The notes under the pieces: generated by a model
The model's database searches: none
Seen by the model: the letters and a program-made list of their open reading frames with translations, nothing else
What the model was told of the DNA's origin: nothing
Assembly: GCA_014801985.1 (NCBI GenBank)
Contig: JAAVDD010000023.1
Span: 30,297 to 69,591 of the forward strand
Reading direction: 5' to 3'
DNA: 39,295 bases
Source: Bacteroides sp.
GTDB taxonomy: Bacteria; Bacteroidota; Bacteroidia; Bacteroidales; Muribaculaceae
Part shown: positions 7,406 through 16,781 of the stretch, in pieces
How the letters are laid out: each line of letters starts with the position of its first letter
How positions within the stretch are numbered: position 1 is the first letter of the stretch
Program-made: the position numbers and the translations under genes

Positions 7406-8695
7406 ATGAACCAGGAAATACACGATTTATTCGACCGAGAACATTTATGGCACCCATATACCTCCACCCATAATCCATTACCGACTTATAAGGTGGACCA
7501 CTGCGAGGGAGCGGAGATTATCCTTTCCGACGGCACACGTCTCATCGACGGTATGTCGTCATGGTGGTGCGTGATACATGGCTACAACCATCCGGTACTC
7601 AACCGGGCAATGCGCGATCAGATCGATAAAATGAGTCATGTGATGTTCGGCGGTCTCACCCATGAGCCTGCCATAGAGCTCGGTAAACTCCTGCTGAGTA
7701 TCCTTCCTCCCTCGATGGAGCATATCTTCTATGCCGATTCAGGGTCGGTGGCCACGGAGGTTGCCATGAAGATGGCAGTGCAGGCTCATGATAATCCCCG
7801 TAAAACCAACTTCGCCACCATCCGCCGGGGATATCACGGCGACACATGGAATGCGATGTCGGTCTGCGACCCCGTCACCGGAATGCATGGAGCCTTCGGC
7901 CCGGCGCTACCTATCCGTCTCTTCGCCCCTGAACCTCAATGCAAATTCGGCGAGGAATGGAACCCGGAGGATTTCGAACCCATGCGCCGTCTCATCGAGG
8001 AGAATGCCGAGACGCTGGCGGCAGTGATTCTCGAACCGATAGTCCAGGGCGCGGGGGGAATGCGCTTCTATCATCCGCAATATCTCAGGGAGCTGCGCGA
8101 ATGCTGCGACGCCAACGACGTTATCCTTATTTTCGACGAGATAGCCACCGGCTTCGGGCGCACGGGACGTCTCTTCGCCTGGGAACATGCCGGAGTGGAA
8201 CCCGACATAATGCTGATAGGGAAAGCCCTCACGGGGGGATATATGACCTTCTCTGCCGTGGCCGCCACGACTTCAATCGCCGACCGCGTGGCGCGTTCCC
8301 AATCGGGAGTGATGATGCATGGCCCGACTTTCATGGGGAATCCGCTGGCTTGTGCCGTGGCTCTGGCATCCACCGGTCTCCTTCTCTCCTCCCCCTGGCA
8401 GAAACGCATCAGTGAAATCGAGGAGATAATGAAGGAGGAGCTTCTTCCGGCTGCCTCCCGCGATTACGTCTCGGAGGTGAGGGTGCTCGGAGGAATAGGC
8501 GTGGTGGAGCTCGACAGAAACGTTGACCTCGGTGAATTTCAGCGCCACTGCATAAGGGAGGGTGTCTGGATAAGACCCTTCGGTAGAAACGCCTATATCA
8601 TGCCCCCCTATCTTGCCGTTTCGGATGGACAGGTGAGAAAGCTATCCCGATCTCTTCTCGCAATACTTGATAAAATGTATGGAGGAGAGAAGTGA
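7406..8695 (+). CDS. bioA: adenosylmethionine-8-amino-7-oxononanoate aminotransferase
   Basis: BioA is a PLP enzyme that transfers an amino group (from S-adenosylmethionine in the classical enzyme) to 8-amino-7-oxononanoate, giving 7,8-diaminopelargonate for biotin. The 429 residues open with HLWHPYTST and DGMSSWW, both characteristic of BioA, then YADSGS (PLP phosphate region), the cofactor aspartate in [12 protein letters not shown], and the Schiff-base lysine K273 in LIGKALTGG. The amino donor cannot be read from the sequence. The ATG is preceded at 12 bases by a TAAGTAGC motif. bioF follows with 3 bases between, and the three bio genes form a tight unit downstream of priA. Confidence 0.95.
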   Translation: MNQEIHDLFDREHLWHPYTSTHNPLPTYKVDHCEGAEIILSDGTRLIDGMSSWWCVIHGYNHPVLNRAMRDQIDKMSHVMFGGLTHEPAIELGKLLLSILPPSMEHIFYADSGSVATEVAMKMAVQAHDNPRKTNFATIRRGYHGDTWNAMSVCDPVTGMHGAFGPALPIRLFAPEPQCKFGEEWNPEDFEPMRRLIEENAETLAAVILEPIVQGAGGMRFYHPQYLRELRECCDANDVILIFDEIATGFGRTGRLFAWEHAGVEPDIMLIGKALTGGYMTFSAVAATTSIADRVARSQSGVMMHGPTFMGNPLACAVALASTGLLLSSPWQKRISEIEEIMKEELLPAASRDYVSEVRVLGGIGVVELDRNVDLGEFQRHCIREGVWIRPFGRNAYIMPPYLAVSDGQVRKLSRSLLAILDKMYGGEK

Positions 8696-8698
8696 AAT

Positions 8699-9844
8699 AT
8701 GGATAAGAGATTTGAAGCATATAAAGAGATTTTAGATAGATACCGGGAGGAAAACCGACTGAGGGCTATCCCCGAAGAGCGCGGGCTGCCGGGGCGCATA
8801 GACCTCTCCGGGAATGATTACCTTGGACTTGCCGCGCATTCCGAGAAGCTTCAGGAGGAATTTCTTCGCAACTGCGATGCATCCTTCTCTTCATCGGCTT
8901 CGCGTCTGCTCGCCGGCAGGCAGCATCATTATTCTGCATTGGAGAATCTGCTGACCGATCTCTACGGATCTCCTGCACTCCTTTTCAATTCAGGCTATCA
9001 TGCTAATGTCGGGTGTATCTCAGCCTTGAATATACCGGGAAGCCTGTTTCTCTGCGATAAGCTCATCCATGCCTCCGTGATCGACGGAATCTCCATGGCC
9101 GGGGCACAATGGGCACGCTGGCGGCATAATGACACAGGGCATCTGCGCCGACTCCTGGATAAACACAGGAAGGAGGCGGAGAGAATCATAGTGGTGGCTG
9201 AATCTATCTACAGTATGGATGGCGATGTGGCTCCGGTCAGGGAGCTTGTCGCGCTCAAGAGGGAATACCCGGAGATGATCCTTTATCTCGATGAAGCCCA
9301 TGCCTTCGGAGTGAGGGGCGGCAGAGGATTGGGAGTGGCCGAGGAGGAGGGATTGATTGCCGATGTGGATATTCTGATCGGAACATTCGGGAAAGCTTGT
9401 GCCTCCGCCGGAGCGTTTGCAATCACCTCCCCTCTATTGCATTCCTATCTTATCAACTGCGCACGTAGTTTTATTTTTTCCACCGCCCTCCCCCCCGTGA
9501 ATGCAGCCTGGACACGTGAAATGGTGGTAAGAATCACAAAAATGAGGGAAGAGCGTGAATATTTAAAGGAAATATCAAAAGATTTTCGTAACTTTATCAC
9601 CGGAATCACGGGCCAAGAGAATAGTTCGGATTCGCAGATAGTGCCTCTTCTTGTCGGCGACGCAGGAAAAGCCATGAAAATCGCCTCTCTCCTCAGATGC
9701 GAGGGTATCGACGCCCTTCCAATCCGGAGGCCCACGGTCCCTCCGGGAGGGGAAAGGATTCGTTTCTCCCTTAATGCCTCCCTCTCTCCGGAGGATATCG
9801 AAAGGATAAAGGATGCCATTCAAAGAGTGATGTTGGAAATATGA
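8699..9844 (+). CDS. bioF: 8-amino-7-oxononanoate synthase
   Basis: BioF condenses pimeloyl-ACP (or pimeloyl-CoA) with L-alanine, releasing CO2, and so makes 8-amino-7-oxononanoate. The 381-residue protein shows the alpha-oxoamine synthase signatures: LSGNDYLGLA near residue 37, SSSASRLLAG, the cofactor region YLDEAHAFGVRGGRG and the PLP lysine K232 in IGTFGKACAS. Length matches the family (about 385). It overlaps the next gene by 4 bases (ATGA), which indicates translational coupling with the gene that makes its substrate. Confidence 0.93.
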   Translation: MDKRFEAYKEILDRYREENRLRAIPEERGLPGRIDLSGNDYLGLAAHSEKLQEEFLRNCDASFSSSASRLLAGRQHHYSALENLLTDLYGSPALLFNSGYHANVGCISALNIPGSLFLCDKLIHASVIDGISMAGAQWARWRHNDTGHLRRLLDKHRKEAERIIVVAESIYSMDGDVAPVRELVALKREYPEMILYLDEAHAFGVRGGRGLGVAEEEGLIADVDILIGTFGKACASAGAFAITSPLLHSYLINCARSFIFSTALPPVNAAWTREMVVRITKMREEREYLKEISKDFRNFITGITGQENSSDSQIVPLLVGDAGKAMKIASLLRCEGIDALPIRRPTVPPGGERIRFSLNASLSPEDIERIKDAIQRVMLEI

Positions 9845-11214
9845 AAATCAGTTTTATCGACAGCGACAACGATTCACGACGCCTCATACTTCTCTTCCCC
9901 GGCTGGAGCTGCGGAAGGGAGCTTTATGATGATTTCTGCTTCAAGGGCTGGGATGTGGCGGTGGTGGAAGATTATGCCGATTTCCACCTCGATACCTCAC
10001 CACTCGAAGGATATTCCACGGTCTATCTCTTCGCATGGTCGTTGGGGGTGTTCATGGCTGAAATCAGCGGGATTGCCCCCAAGGTCACGGGGGCTTTCGC
10101 CCTTAACGGCACTCTCTCCCCGGCAGATGATTCGTTAGGGATACCACGTGATATTTATGTAAAGACAGCTGAAAACCTCACTCCCCGGAATCTACAGAAA
10201 TTCCGCAGAAGAATGGCCGGAGATTCCACCACCTACCGTGAAACCTTTGACAGGGATTTCTCCGAGGAGGAAAGCGAGGGATTGAAGGGGATTCTTCTAA
10301 ATATTCTTGATGCACAGGATTCCATCTCCCTGGCGTCTCTTCCCTGGAGCAAGGTCTTTATCTCTGAAAATGACGCTATATTCCCTTTCATCAACATGAT
10401 GCGTCATTGGGAAAGGATGGCGGAGAGTCTCAACTGCGAGATAATCCCTCTTCAGGAGGGACATTATGTCCCCTTGGAGAGAATCGTGAGATACTGCATA
10501 CCTCAGATCGAAAAGGTTTCGCGACGATTCAGCCGCGCTGCCTCGACCTACGACAGCCGGGCTGTGGCGCAACGTGAATTAGCCGCCATGCTTCGCCGGC
10601 ATCTTTGCGAAGGAGGTGTGAGGCCGGAGGGGAAGATACTCGAAGTCGGACCCGGAACCGGAATCTTCACCCGTGAGATAATCGAGGCATTCCGGCCTTC
10701 GGAAATCGATTTTGTGGATATCTCCGATATGCGCCCCGACCCTCAGGGAATCCCTTCGGAGTTTCATCAGAGGGATGCAGAGGAATGGATCGTGGAATGC
10801 AGGAAACGATATGATGCCATTCTCTCCTCCTCTACGGTGCAATGGTTTGTGAATCTTCCGTTATTCATAAAAAACTGCGCCGATCATCTGAATGAAGGGG
10901 GGATATTGGGATTCTCTACGTTCCTTCCCGGCAATCTCGATGAGCTCACGGCTCTGCGCCCCTCCCCTATTCATTACCACACATCGGAGGAGATAAGGGA
11001 ATGGATGGAGCCTTGGTTTGAGGAGATCTCTTTCGAACCGCGAACCATCACGCTGCATTTCGACTCTGCCCGCGAACTATTCAGCCATTTGCGCGAAACG
11101 GGAGTGGGCGGTTCGGCGCCGGAAGGGAAATTGCCATTGTCGGCACTACGCAATCTGACCACCCTCACTTTTCGCTGCGGCTGCTTTGCAGGAAGAGTCA
11201 GGGATAAGGGATGA
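9841..11214 (+). CDS. BioG-BioC fusion: pimeloyl-ACP methyl ester esterase and malonyl-ACP O-methyltransferase
   Basis: One 457-residue protein carries both enzymes that disguise and release the pimeloyl chain during fatty-acid synthesis. Residues 1 to about 215 are a BioG (DUF452) alpha/beta hydrolase: LLFPGWSCG near 17-25, nucleophile S67 in FAWSLG, an acidic residue near 178 (ENDAIFP), and H208 in EGHYVPL. From about 222 a BioC methyltransferase begins with RRFSRAASTYDSRAVAQ, the SAM-binding loop ILEVGPGTG at about 265-273, and SSSTVQWF typical of BioC. BioC methylates malonyl-ACP to start the chain; BioG removes the methyl group at the pimeloyl stage. Fused BioG-BioC proteins are known in Bacteroidetes. 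No linker longer than a few residues is visible. Confidence 0.9.
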   Translation: MKISFIDSDNDSRRLILLFPGWSCGRELYDDFCFKGWDVAVVEDYADFHLDTSPLEGYSTVYLFAWSLGVFMAEISGIAPKVTGAFALNGTLSPADDSLGIPRDIYVKTAENLTPRNLQKFRRRMAGDSTTYRETFDRDFSEEESEGLKGILLNILDAQDSISLASLPWSKVFISENDAIFPFINMMRHWERMAESLNCEIIPLQEGHYVPLERIVRYCIPQIEKVSRRFSRAASTYDSRAVAQRELAAMLRRHLCEGGVRPEGKILEVGPGTGIFTREIIEAFRPSEIDFVDISDMRPDPQGIPSEFHQRDAEEWIVECRKRYDAILSSSTVQWFVNLPLFIKNCADHLNEGGILGFSTFLPGNLDELTALRPSPIHYHTSEEIREWMEPWFEEISFEPRTITLHFDSARELFSHLRETGVGGSAPEGKLPLSALRNLTTLTFRCGCFAGRVRDKG

Positions 11215-11219
11215 GAGAT

Positions 11220-11247
11220 ATGCCTACTTCGTGCACATCACGATATA
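11220..11247 (+). repeat. dispersed intergenic repeat, copy 4
   Basis: Core CCTACTTCGTGC then ACATCACGATATA, with the best hairpin of the four: TCGTG-CACAT-CACGA. It begins 5 bases after the stop of the BioG-BioC gene, same orientation. The rest of the 133-base gap before rfbC is purine-rich with no other feature I can name. Confidence 0.65.
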
Positions 11248-11347
11248 TGACGGAAGAGGGATGAAAGCCGGGAAACCGGAGAGAAGAGGGATGGGATTTG
11301 AATAAAAGATTATAAAAGAATAACATCTGAACATATACATAGAAATT

Positions 11348-11896
11348 ATGGAAGTAATAAAGACAGAAATCGAGGGACCGGTGGTGCTCAAACCCCGTGT
11401 CTTCAAGGATGCAAGAGGATATTTCTACGAGAGCTATAACAAGGAGGTTTTCGACCGCCTTGTAGGGCCGGTGGACTTCGTGCAGGATAACCAGTCGATG
11501 TCAACATTCGGCGTTATGCGCGGTCTCCATTTCCAACGACCTCCCCATGCCCAGGCCAAACTTGTGAGATGCATAAAGGGGAAGGTTCTCGACGTGGCCG
11601 TGGATATCCGCAAGGATTCACCGACCTACGGCCGGCACGTGGCCGTGGAACTATCGGAAGAGAATATGCTTCAGTTCTTCATTCCGCGTGGCTTCGCGCA
11701 TGGCTTCGTGGTGCTGAGCGATGTGGCTGTCTTTCAGTATAAATGCGATAATTTCTATGCTCCGGAGGCCGACGGAGGCATCTCCATCGTGGATGATTCC
11801 CTCGGCATCGACTGGAAAATCGAGATTGAGAATGCGATTCTTTCAGATAAAGACCGCAACCATCCCTTATTTGCAGATTTCCAATCTCCATTCTGA
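11348..11896 (+). CDS. rfbC: dTDP-4-dehydrorhamnose 3,5-epimerase
   Basis: RfbC (RmlC) epimerises dTDP-4-keto-6-deoxyglucose at C3 and C5 to the L-rhamnose precursor. The 182-residue cupin matches the family in length and shows the catalytic GVMRGLHFQ (H61), KLVRCIKGKVLDVAVDIRKDSPTYG, and FIPRGFAHGF with the downstream tyrosine in VFQYKC. It is first in rfbC-rfbB-rfbA, and a strong separate promoter precedes rfbB. No rfbD (reductase) is in the window, so whether rhamnose is completed depends on a gene elsewhere. Confidence 0.93.
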   Translation: MEVIKTEIEGPVVLKPRVFKDARGYFYESYNKEVFDRLVGPVDFVQDNQSMSTFGVMRGLHFQRPPHAQAKLVRCIKGKVLDVAVDIRKDSPTYGRHVAVELSEENMLQFFIPRGFAHGFVVLSDVAVFQYKCDNFYAPEADGGISIVDDSLGIDWKIEIENAILSDKDRNHPLFADFQSPF

Positions 11897-11928
11897 TTTG
11901 GATATTAGCGTTTTTTACGCTATCTTTG
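11897..11928 (+). promoter_or_regulatory. promoter of rfbB with an inverted repeat in the spacer
   Basis: TTTG (11897-11900), 20-base spacer, TATCTTTG (11921-11928). The spacer contains AGCGT-5 T-ACGCT, an inverted repeat placed between the two promoter elements, where a bound protein could block RNA polymerase. The -33 element touches the rfbC stop codon. Confidence 0.72.
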
Positions 11929-11949
11929 TGAAAATATAACTTGCTAACA

Positions 11950-13083
11950 ATGAAAAGAAATATATTGATCACCGGAGGTGCCGGGTTCATCGGCTCCCAT
12001 GTTGTCAGGCTCTTCGTCAACAAGTATCCTGACTATAATATCATCAATCTCGATAAACTGACATACGCCGGCAATCTTGCCAACCTCAAGGATGTGGAGG
12101 ATAAGCCCAACTATAAATTCGTGAAGGGTGATATCGCCGACCTCGATGAGATGCGCAAGGTGATACGCGAAAATGAAATCACGGGCATCATCCATCTTGC
12201 AGCGGAGAGTCATGTGGACCGCTCGATAAAGGATCCCTTCACTTTTGCACGCACCAACGTGATGGGCACTCTCGCTCTTCTTCAGGCTGCCAAGGAATAC
12301 TGGGAGGAGCTGCCCGAAGGATATGAAGGGAAACTCTTCTATCATATCTCCACAGATGAGGTCTACGGTGCGCTTGAGCTGACCGACCCCGACGGCATAG
12401 AGTCTCCTTTCACCACCAAAGCCTCTTCCGATCATCATCACGCCTACGGAAAGGATTTCTTCCTGGAGACCACCAAATATAATCCTCATTCCCCCTATTC
12501 GGCATCGAAGGCATCGAGCGACCATTTCGTGCGCGCCTATCACGACACCTACGGAATGCCGACCCTCGTGACCAACTGCTCCAACAACTATGGGCCCTAT
12601 CAGTTCCCGGAGAAACTGATACCTCTCTTCATCAACAATATCCGCAAACGCAAGCCGCTCCCTGTCTATGGCAGGGGGGAGAATGTCCGCGACTGGCTTT
12701 TCGTTGAGGACCATGCCCGCGCCATCGACCTCATCTTCCATGAGGGGAAAGTGGCTGATACCTATAACATCGGCGGCTTTAACGAATGGAAGAATATCGA
12801 TATCATCAAGGTCATCATCAAGACCGTGGATCGTCTCCTCGGCAATCCGGAGGGCGCATCGCTTGACCTCATCACCTACGTCACCGACCGCAAAGGCCAT
12901 GATATGCGCTATGCCATCGATTCCCGCAAACTTCAGCAGGAACTCGGCTGGGAACCCTCCCTGCAATTTGAGGAGGGAATCGAGCGCACCGTGAAATGGT
13001 ATCTCGACAATGAGGAATGGATGGATAATGTCACCTCCGGAGATTACCAGAAATATTACGAAAATATGTATAGCAACCGTTAA
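11950..13083 (+). CDS. rfbB: dTDP-glucose 4,6-dehydratase
   Basis: RfbB (RmlB) converts dTDP-glucose to dTDP-4-keto-6-deoxyglucose with bound NAD. The 377-residue protein has the Rossmann motif GGAGFIGSH at 9-17, catalytic T135-D136-E137 (STDEVYG) and Y183/K187 (YSASK), preceded by an extra segment rich in His and charged residues that is typical of Bacteroidales RfbB. I place the start at the ATG at 11950, because the in-frame TTG at 11941 would lie almost on the expected transcription start. Its product serves RfbC and also, by inference, the ketoisomerase and aminotransferase encoded at 17.5-19.0 kb. Confidence 0.95.
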   Translation: MKRNILITGGAGFIGSHVVRLFVNKYPDYNIINLDKLTYAGNLANLKDVEDKPNYKFVKGDIADLDEMRKVIRENEITGIIHLAAESHVDRSIKDPFTFARTNVMGTLALLQAAKEYWEELPEGYEGKLFYHISTDEVYGALELTDPDGIESPFTTKASSDHHHAYGKDFFLETTKYNPHSPYSASKASSDHFVRAYHDTYGMPTLVTNCSNNYGPYQFPEKLIPLFINNIRKRKPLPVYGRGENVRDWLFVEDHARAIDLIFHEGKVADTYNIGGFNEWKNIDIIKVIIKTVDRLLGNPEGASLDLITYVTDRKGHDMRYAIDSRKLQQELGWEPSLQFEEGIERTVKWYLDNEEWMDNVTSGDYQKYYENMYSNR

Positions 13084-13095
13084 TCCAAAGATATT

Positions 13096-14001
13096 ATGAA
13101 AGGTATAGTTCTCGCCGGCGGGTCAGGCACCCGCCTCTACCCTATCACGAAGGGTGTGAGCAAACAGTTGCTCCCGATCTACGACAAGCCGATGGTCTAT
13201 TATCCTATCTCGACCCTCATGCTTGCGGGCATCCGTGATATACTTCTCATCTCCACTCCGCAGGATCTACCCGGTTTCAAGCGTCTGCTTGGCGACGGTT
13301 CGGATTTCGGAGTGAGTCTGAGCTATGCCGAGCAGCCCTCCCCCGACGGGCTTGCACAGGCTTTCATCATCGGGCGTGAATTCATAGGCGATGATTCGGC
13401 TTGCCTCGTGCTCGGCGACAATATCTTCCATGGAGCCGGCTTCTCAGGGATTCTTCATGATGCGGTGGAAAGTGCGGAGAAGGATGGCAAGGCCACTGTT
13501 TTCGGATATTGGGTGGATGATCCGGAGAGATATGGCGTGGCTGAATTCGATGGCGAAGGAAACTGTCTCTCCATCGAGGAGAAGCCGGAGCATCCCAAGA
13601 GCAACTATGCGGTGGTGGGCCTTTACTTCTATCCCAACAAGGTGGTGGATGTGGCTGCCTCAATCAAACCTTCGGCACGCGGCGAACTTGAGATCACCAC
13701 GGTCAATCAGGAATTCCTGAAGGATGGAGAGCTGAAGGTTCAGACTCTTCCTCGCGGCTTTGCATGGCTCGATACCGGCACGCATGATTCATTGGCTGAG
13801 GCCTCCATTTATGTAGAGGTTCTGGAGAAACGCCAGGGTCTGAAGATAGGTTGTCTCGAAGGGATTGCCTATCGCCAGGGATGGATTTCGAAGGAGAAGC
13901 TGCAGGAAGTGGCTCAGCCCATGATAAAGAATGAGTATGGTCGCTATCTGCTGAAGGTGGTGGAGGAATTGGGCCGGACCGGACATAATAATCTTGATTG
14001 A
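13096..14001 (+). CDS. rfbA: glucose-1-phosphate thymidylyltransferase
   Basis: RfbA (RmlA) makes dTDP-glucose from dTTP and glucose 1-phosphate, the entry step of dTDP-6-deoxysugar synthesis. The 301-residue protein starts with the nucleotidyltransferase signature [16 protein letters not shown] and shows [19 protein letters not shown] and the conserved VVGLYFYPN and TWLDTG-like ([11 protein letters not shown]) segments. Length and motifs are those of the short RmlA family. It follows rfbB by 12 bases and a strong terminator follows it, so rfbB-rfbA end the transcript. Confidence 0.95.
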   Translation: MKGIVLAGGSGTRLYPITKGVSKQLLPIYDKPMVYYPISTLMLAGIRDILLISTPQDLPGFKRLLGDGSDFGVSLSYAEQPSPDGLAQAFIIGREFIGDDSACLVLGDNIFHGAGFSGILHDAVESAEKDGKATVFGYWVDDPERYGVAEFDGEGNCLSIEEKPEHPKSNYAVVGLYFYPNKVVDVAASIKPSARGELEITTVNQEFLKDGELKVQTLPRGFAWLDTGTHDSLAEASIYVEVLEKRQGLKIGCLEGIAYRQGWISKEKLQEVAQPMIKNEYGRYLLKVVEELGRTGHNNLD

Positions 14002-14028
14002 GATAACCGCTAATCAGCATATTCCGGA

Positions 14029-14058
14029 CGCGGATGAATAGGAGTCTATTCATCCGCG
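14029..14058 (+). terminator. terminator after rfbA
   Basis: A 12-base perfect stem CGCGGATGAATA/TATTCATCCGCG with a 6-base loop, followed by CTTCATTTTCATT. It lies 27 bases after the rfbA stop. Confidence 0.8.
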
Positions 14059-14079
14059 CTTCATTTTCATTGCGTGTCG

Positions 14080-14111
14080 TTTGTAAAGGTAAGGAAATTT
14101 TATTAACTTTG
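14080..14111 (+). promoter_or_regulatory. promoter of the broken AAA-ATPase gene
   Basis: TTTG (14080-14083), 20-base spacer, TAACTTTG (14104-14111), 38 bases before the ATG. It is an exact match to the Bacteroidetes pattern, so the gene is probably still transcribed. Confidence 0.72.
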
Positions 14112-14149
14112 GAAGCGACATAAGAAGTCGGAGAAAAAAGCAGAGAATC

Positions 14150-15426
14150 ATGGAAGAGCAGAAAGTGAAGTATCCAATTGGAGAGCAGGATTTCAAGATG
14201 CTCCGGGAAGAGGGCTTCCACTATGTTGATAAGACTCGTTATATCGAGCAAATCAAGGATGGCAGCAAATATATCTTCCTTGCGCGTCCGCGCCGTTTCG
14301 GGAAAAGTCTCTTCCTTTCGACACTCCAGTATTTCTTCGAAGGGGAAAGGGAACTTTTCAAGGGTCTGTATATTGATTCAATAGATTGGGACTGGACTCC
14401 CTATCCCGTGCTCCGTCTCGATTTGAATTCTGACAGTTATGACGACCCTTCCCGTCTTGATGCCGTGCTCGACAATATTTTCAGCGTCTGGGAGGGGAAA
14501 TTTGATATTGAGGAAAGGCCGAAGGAACTGTCGCAACGCTTCAACACCATCATCCGTCGCGCATATGAGACCACGGGGCGTCCGGTGGTGATTCTTGTGG
14601 ATGAATATGACAAACCGCTTGTGTCCAACATCCATAATAAGGAGAATATCGAGCATTATCGCAATCGTCTTTCTGCCATATACAGCAATTTCAAGAGCTC
14701 GGCACAATATATCCGCCTTGTATTCCTTACGGGGGTGAGTCGGTTCGGTAAATTGAGCGTGTTTTCTGATTTGAACAATCTCCGTGATGTCAGCTTTCTG
14801 GATGAATATTCGGATATCTGCGGCATAACGGAGAGGGAACTGCTTGAAAATTTCCAAATCGGGATTTCCGGACTTGCCGAGAAAAATGGCATTTCATATA
14901 AGGATGCGTGTCGGAATCTTAAGAAGAATTATGACGGCTATCGTTTTGCCCGCAACGGCAGCGATATCTATAATCCCTGGTCGCTGCTGAATGCTATGGC
15001 CTCTTCGGAGATTTCCAATTATTGGAATGACACGGGGATGCCAAAACTTGTTGCAAAGACTTTGAAACGTGTCCAGGCAAATCTTCAGGAGATGTTTGAC
15101 ACATATTGCACGGAAGATGACCTTAAAGGTCTTGATCTCCTTTCTCCCCAACCCTTGGCTTTGCTTTATCAGACGGGGTATCTCACTATAAAGGATTATG
15201 AACCTAAAATCAAACGTTATAGGCTTGGAATCCCTAATAATGAAGTGAAGGATGGTCTGTTCAAGGTGTTGCTACCCTATTATGTGAAAAGCCAGTCGGA
15301 TAAAGAGGAGAAGAAGATTATTTCCGACATGGTGATGTTTTTAATGGGCGACGTGTGATTGAAATAGGAGTGAATTTCTCATCCACAACCAGATGTATTG
15401 AAGACTGGAAAATCCGAAGGCGATGA
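14150..15426 (+). pseudogene. AAA-ATPase/PD-(D/E)XK nuclease family gene with internal deletion and frameshift
   Basis: The readable part (14150-15358, 402 residues) is an AAA-ATPase-like domain (PF09820 type): YPIGEQDF and FHYVDKTRYI at the start, P-loop RPRRFGKS at 46-53, Walker B VILVDEYDKPL (D151-E152), then LTGVSRFGKLSVFSDLNNL, NYDGYRF and YQTGYLTIKDY. Full-length relatives have about 520 residues and a C-terminal nuclease (PF08011 type). Here the frame stops just after DMVMFLM. The family's final segment is still present in the +2 frame, from GRRVIEIGVNFSS to CIEDWKIRRR, ending at the TGA at 15424-15426. About 110 codons that should carry the nuclease are missing. These families are common in Bacteroidetes in many copies; their role is not established. 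The ATPase domain could still be made as a truncated protein. Confidence 0.85.
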
Positions 15427-15460
15427 TATCATCTCAGCATTCCCTATAATACTGTAAACT

Positions 15461-16765
15461 ATGAATAAATTATTGTTTTCCATTATGCTTGCCGCCGGAA
15501 TTGGTTCCGGGGTTGCACAAACGCGCAATCTGACGGATGTGCATCAAGACTCTGTGCTTAAATCCCAACATATGATCTATTTCGGAAAGGGAGAGGAACA
15601 GCCTCGTGATTCTTCGCTTGTTATGCTCAGAAAGTTTTATGAAGATCAGTTCCGCCATTTTCAAGACCCTCTGGCCCCCTATTTCCTCTTTATGTCGAAA
15701 GATAATACCCTTGCGATGGGTATGGGAGGATGCGTGAGAATGCGTGGATATTTCGACTGGGGCGGAGCTATCCCTTCTCCCGGATTCGCACCCTATCTGA
15801 TACCAATGCAAAATAATCCGCTTAGGGAGAAATATTTCGGAACAACACCTGCCGGAACCGCACTCTTTTTCCGCGTGATAGGCACAAATAAGAAATTAGG
15901 GGATTATCAGCTGTATATCGAAGCTAATTTCAACGGGTATCAGTCGCGCGACTTTCATCTCAAAAAGGCCTACGGGGTGATCAACGATTGGACCATCGGT
16001 TATACCAACTCCACTTTCAGCGATCCGAGTGCCCTTCCTCCCGCTGTGGATGCTTCGGGGCCAAACGCCAAGATGAGCGCGACCAATGTGCTTGTCAGAT
16101 GGCTGCATGAATTCAAGAATAAACGCTGGTCGCTGGCGGCCTCTGTCGAGACCCCCTCGAATCAGATCGAGCAGGTAGAGAATGAGACAGCCAAAGTGGA
16201 GCAATATATACCGGATTTCTCAATGTTCGGCCAATTCCGCTGGGGGGAATCAAACCATCTGCGTCTGGCAGCCATATACCGGTCATTCTCCTATCGCGAC
16301 CTCCTCACTCAACAGAATCATTATAAACCGGGCTGGGGGGTGCAGCTATCAGGGGTCTGGCATCCTTTCTATTCCGTCACACTCTACGGAGCAGCCAATA
16401 CCGGCTATGGATACGGGAGTCTCGGAGGCGACTGGCTGATGGGGAATTATGATCTTGTGGTGGATCCGAATAAAAAAGGAACTCTATATGCTCCATTCTG
16501 TGTCGGCGGATATTTTGCAGTTCAATATAATTTCACTCACAATATCTTCGCGAGTGCAACTTTCGGAGGGACACGATATAATCCCTTTAAAGGAGCGGAG
16601 CCGACGGAATATAAGGAGGGTCTATATATGGCTGCAAATGTATTCTGGTATCTGACACCCCGAATTTCATGCGCCGCCGAATTTAATCTTGGGCGCCGAC
16701 AGAATGCCGACGGGGAATCGCGTTGGGCCCGAAGAATCGGGGCGATGGCTCAATTCAGCTTCTAA
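15461..16765 (+). CDS. DcaP-like outer membrane porin
   Basis: A 434-residue protein with a signal peptide (MNKLLFSIMLAAGIGSGVAQ) and a barrel-like mature part: GMGGCVRMRGYFDWGG, GDYQLYIEANFNGY, FHLKKAYGVINDWTIGYTNS, and the phrase TFSDPSALPPAVDASGPN that is characteristic of DcaP-family trimeric porins. The C-terminus is MAQFSF, ending in Phe as expected for an outer-membrane barrel. Known members take up dicarboxylates or small peptides; the substrate here is unknown. It starts 35 bases after the remnant of the broken ATPase gene and has its own downstream terminator. Confidence 0.75.
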   Translation: MNKLLFSIMLAAGIGSGVAQTRNLTDVHQDSVLKSQHMIYFGKGEEQPRDSSLVMLRKFYEDQFRHFQDPLAPYFLFMSKDNTLAMGMGGCVRMRGYFDWGGAIPSPGFAPYLIPMQNNPLREKYFGTTPAGTALFFRVIGTNKKLGDYQLYIEANFNGYQSRDFHLKKAYGVINDWTIGYTNSTFSDPSALPPAVDASGPNAKMSATNVLVRWLHEFKNKRWSLAASVETPSNQIEQVENETAKVEQYIPDFSMFGQFRWGESNHLRLAAIYRSFSYRDLLTQQNHYKPGWGVQLSGVWHPFYSVTLYGAANTGYGYGSLGGDWLMGNYDLVVDPNKKGTLYAPFCVGGYFAVQYNFTHNIFASATFGGTRYNPFKGAEPTEYKEGLYMAANVFWYLTPRISCAAEFNLGRRQNADGESRWARRIGAMAQFSF

Positions 16766-16781
16766 ACCTCGGAAGTCAGTA

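Noticed and set aside
11297..11328. Promoter for rfbC (TTTG, 20 bases, TAACATCT)
   Set aside because: The -7 half differs from TAnnTTTG at three fixed positions.
11941..11949. TTG start of rfbB
   Set aside because: It is only 12 bases from the -7 box; the ATG at 11950 gives the family N-terminus.
11944..12966. Long minus-strand open frame opposite rfbB
   Set aside because: rfbB is fully supported on the plus strand; the reverse frame has no recognisable domain.
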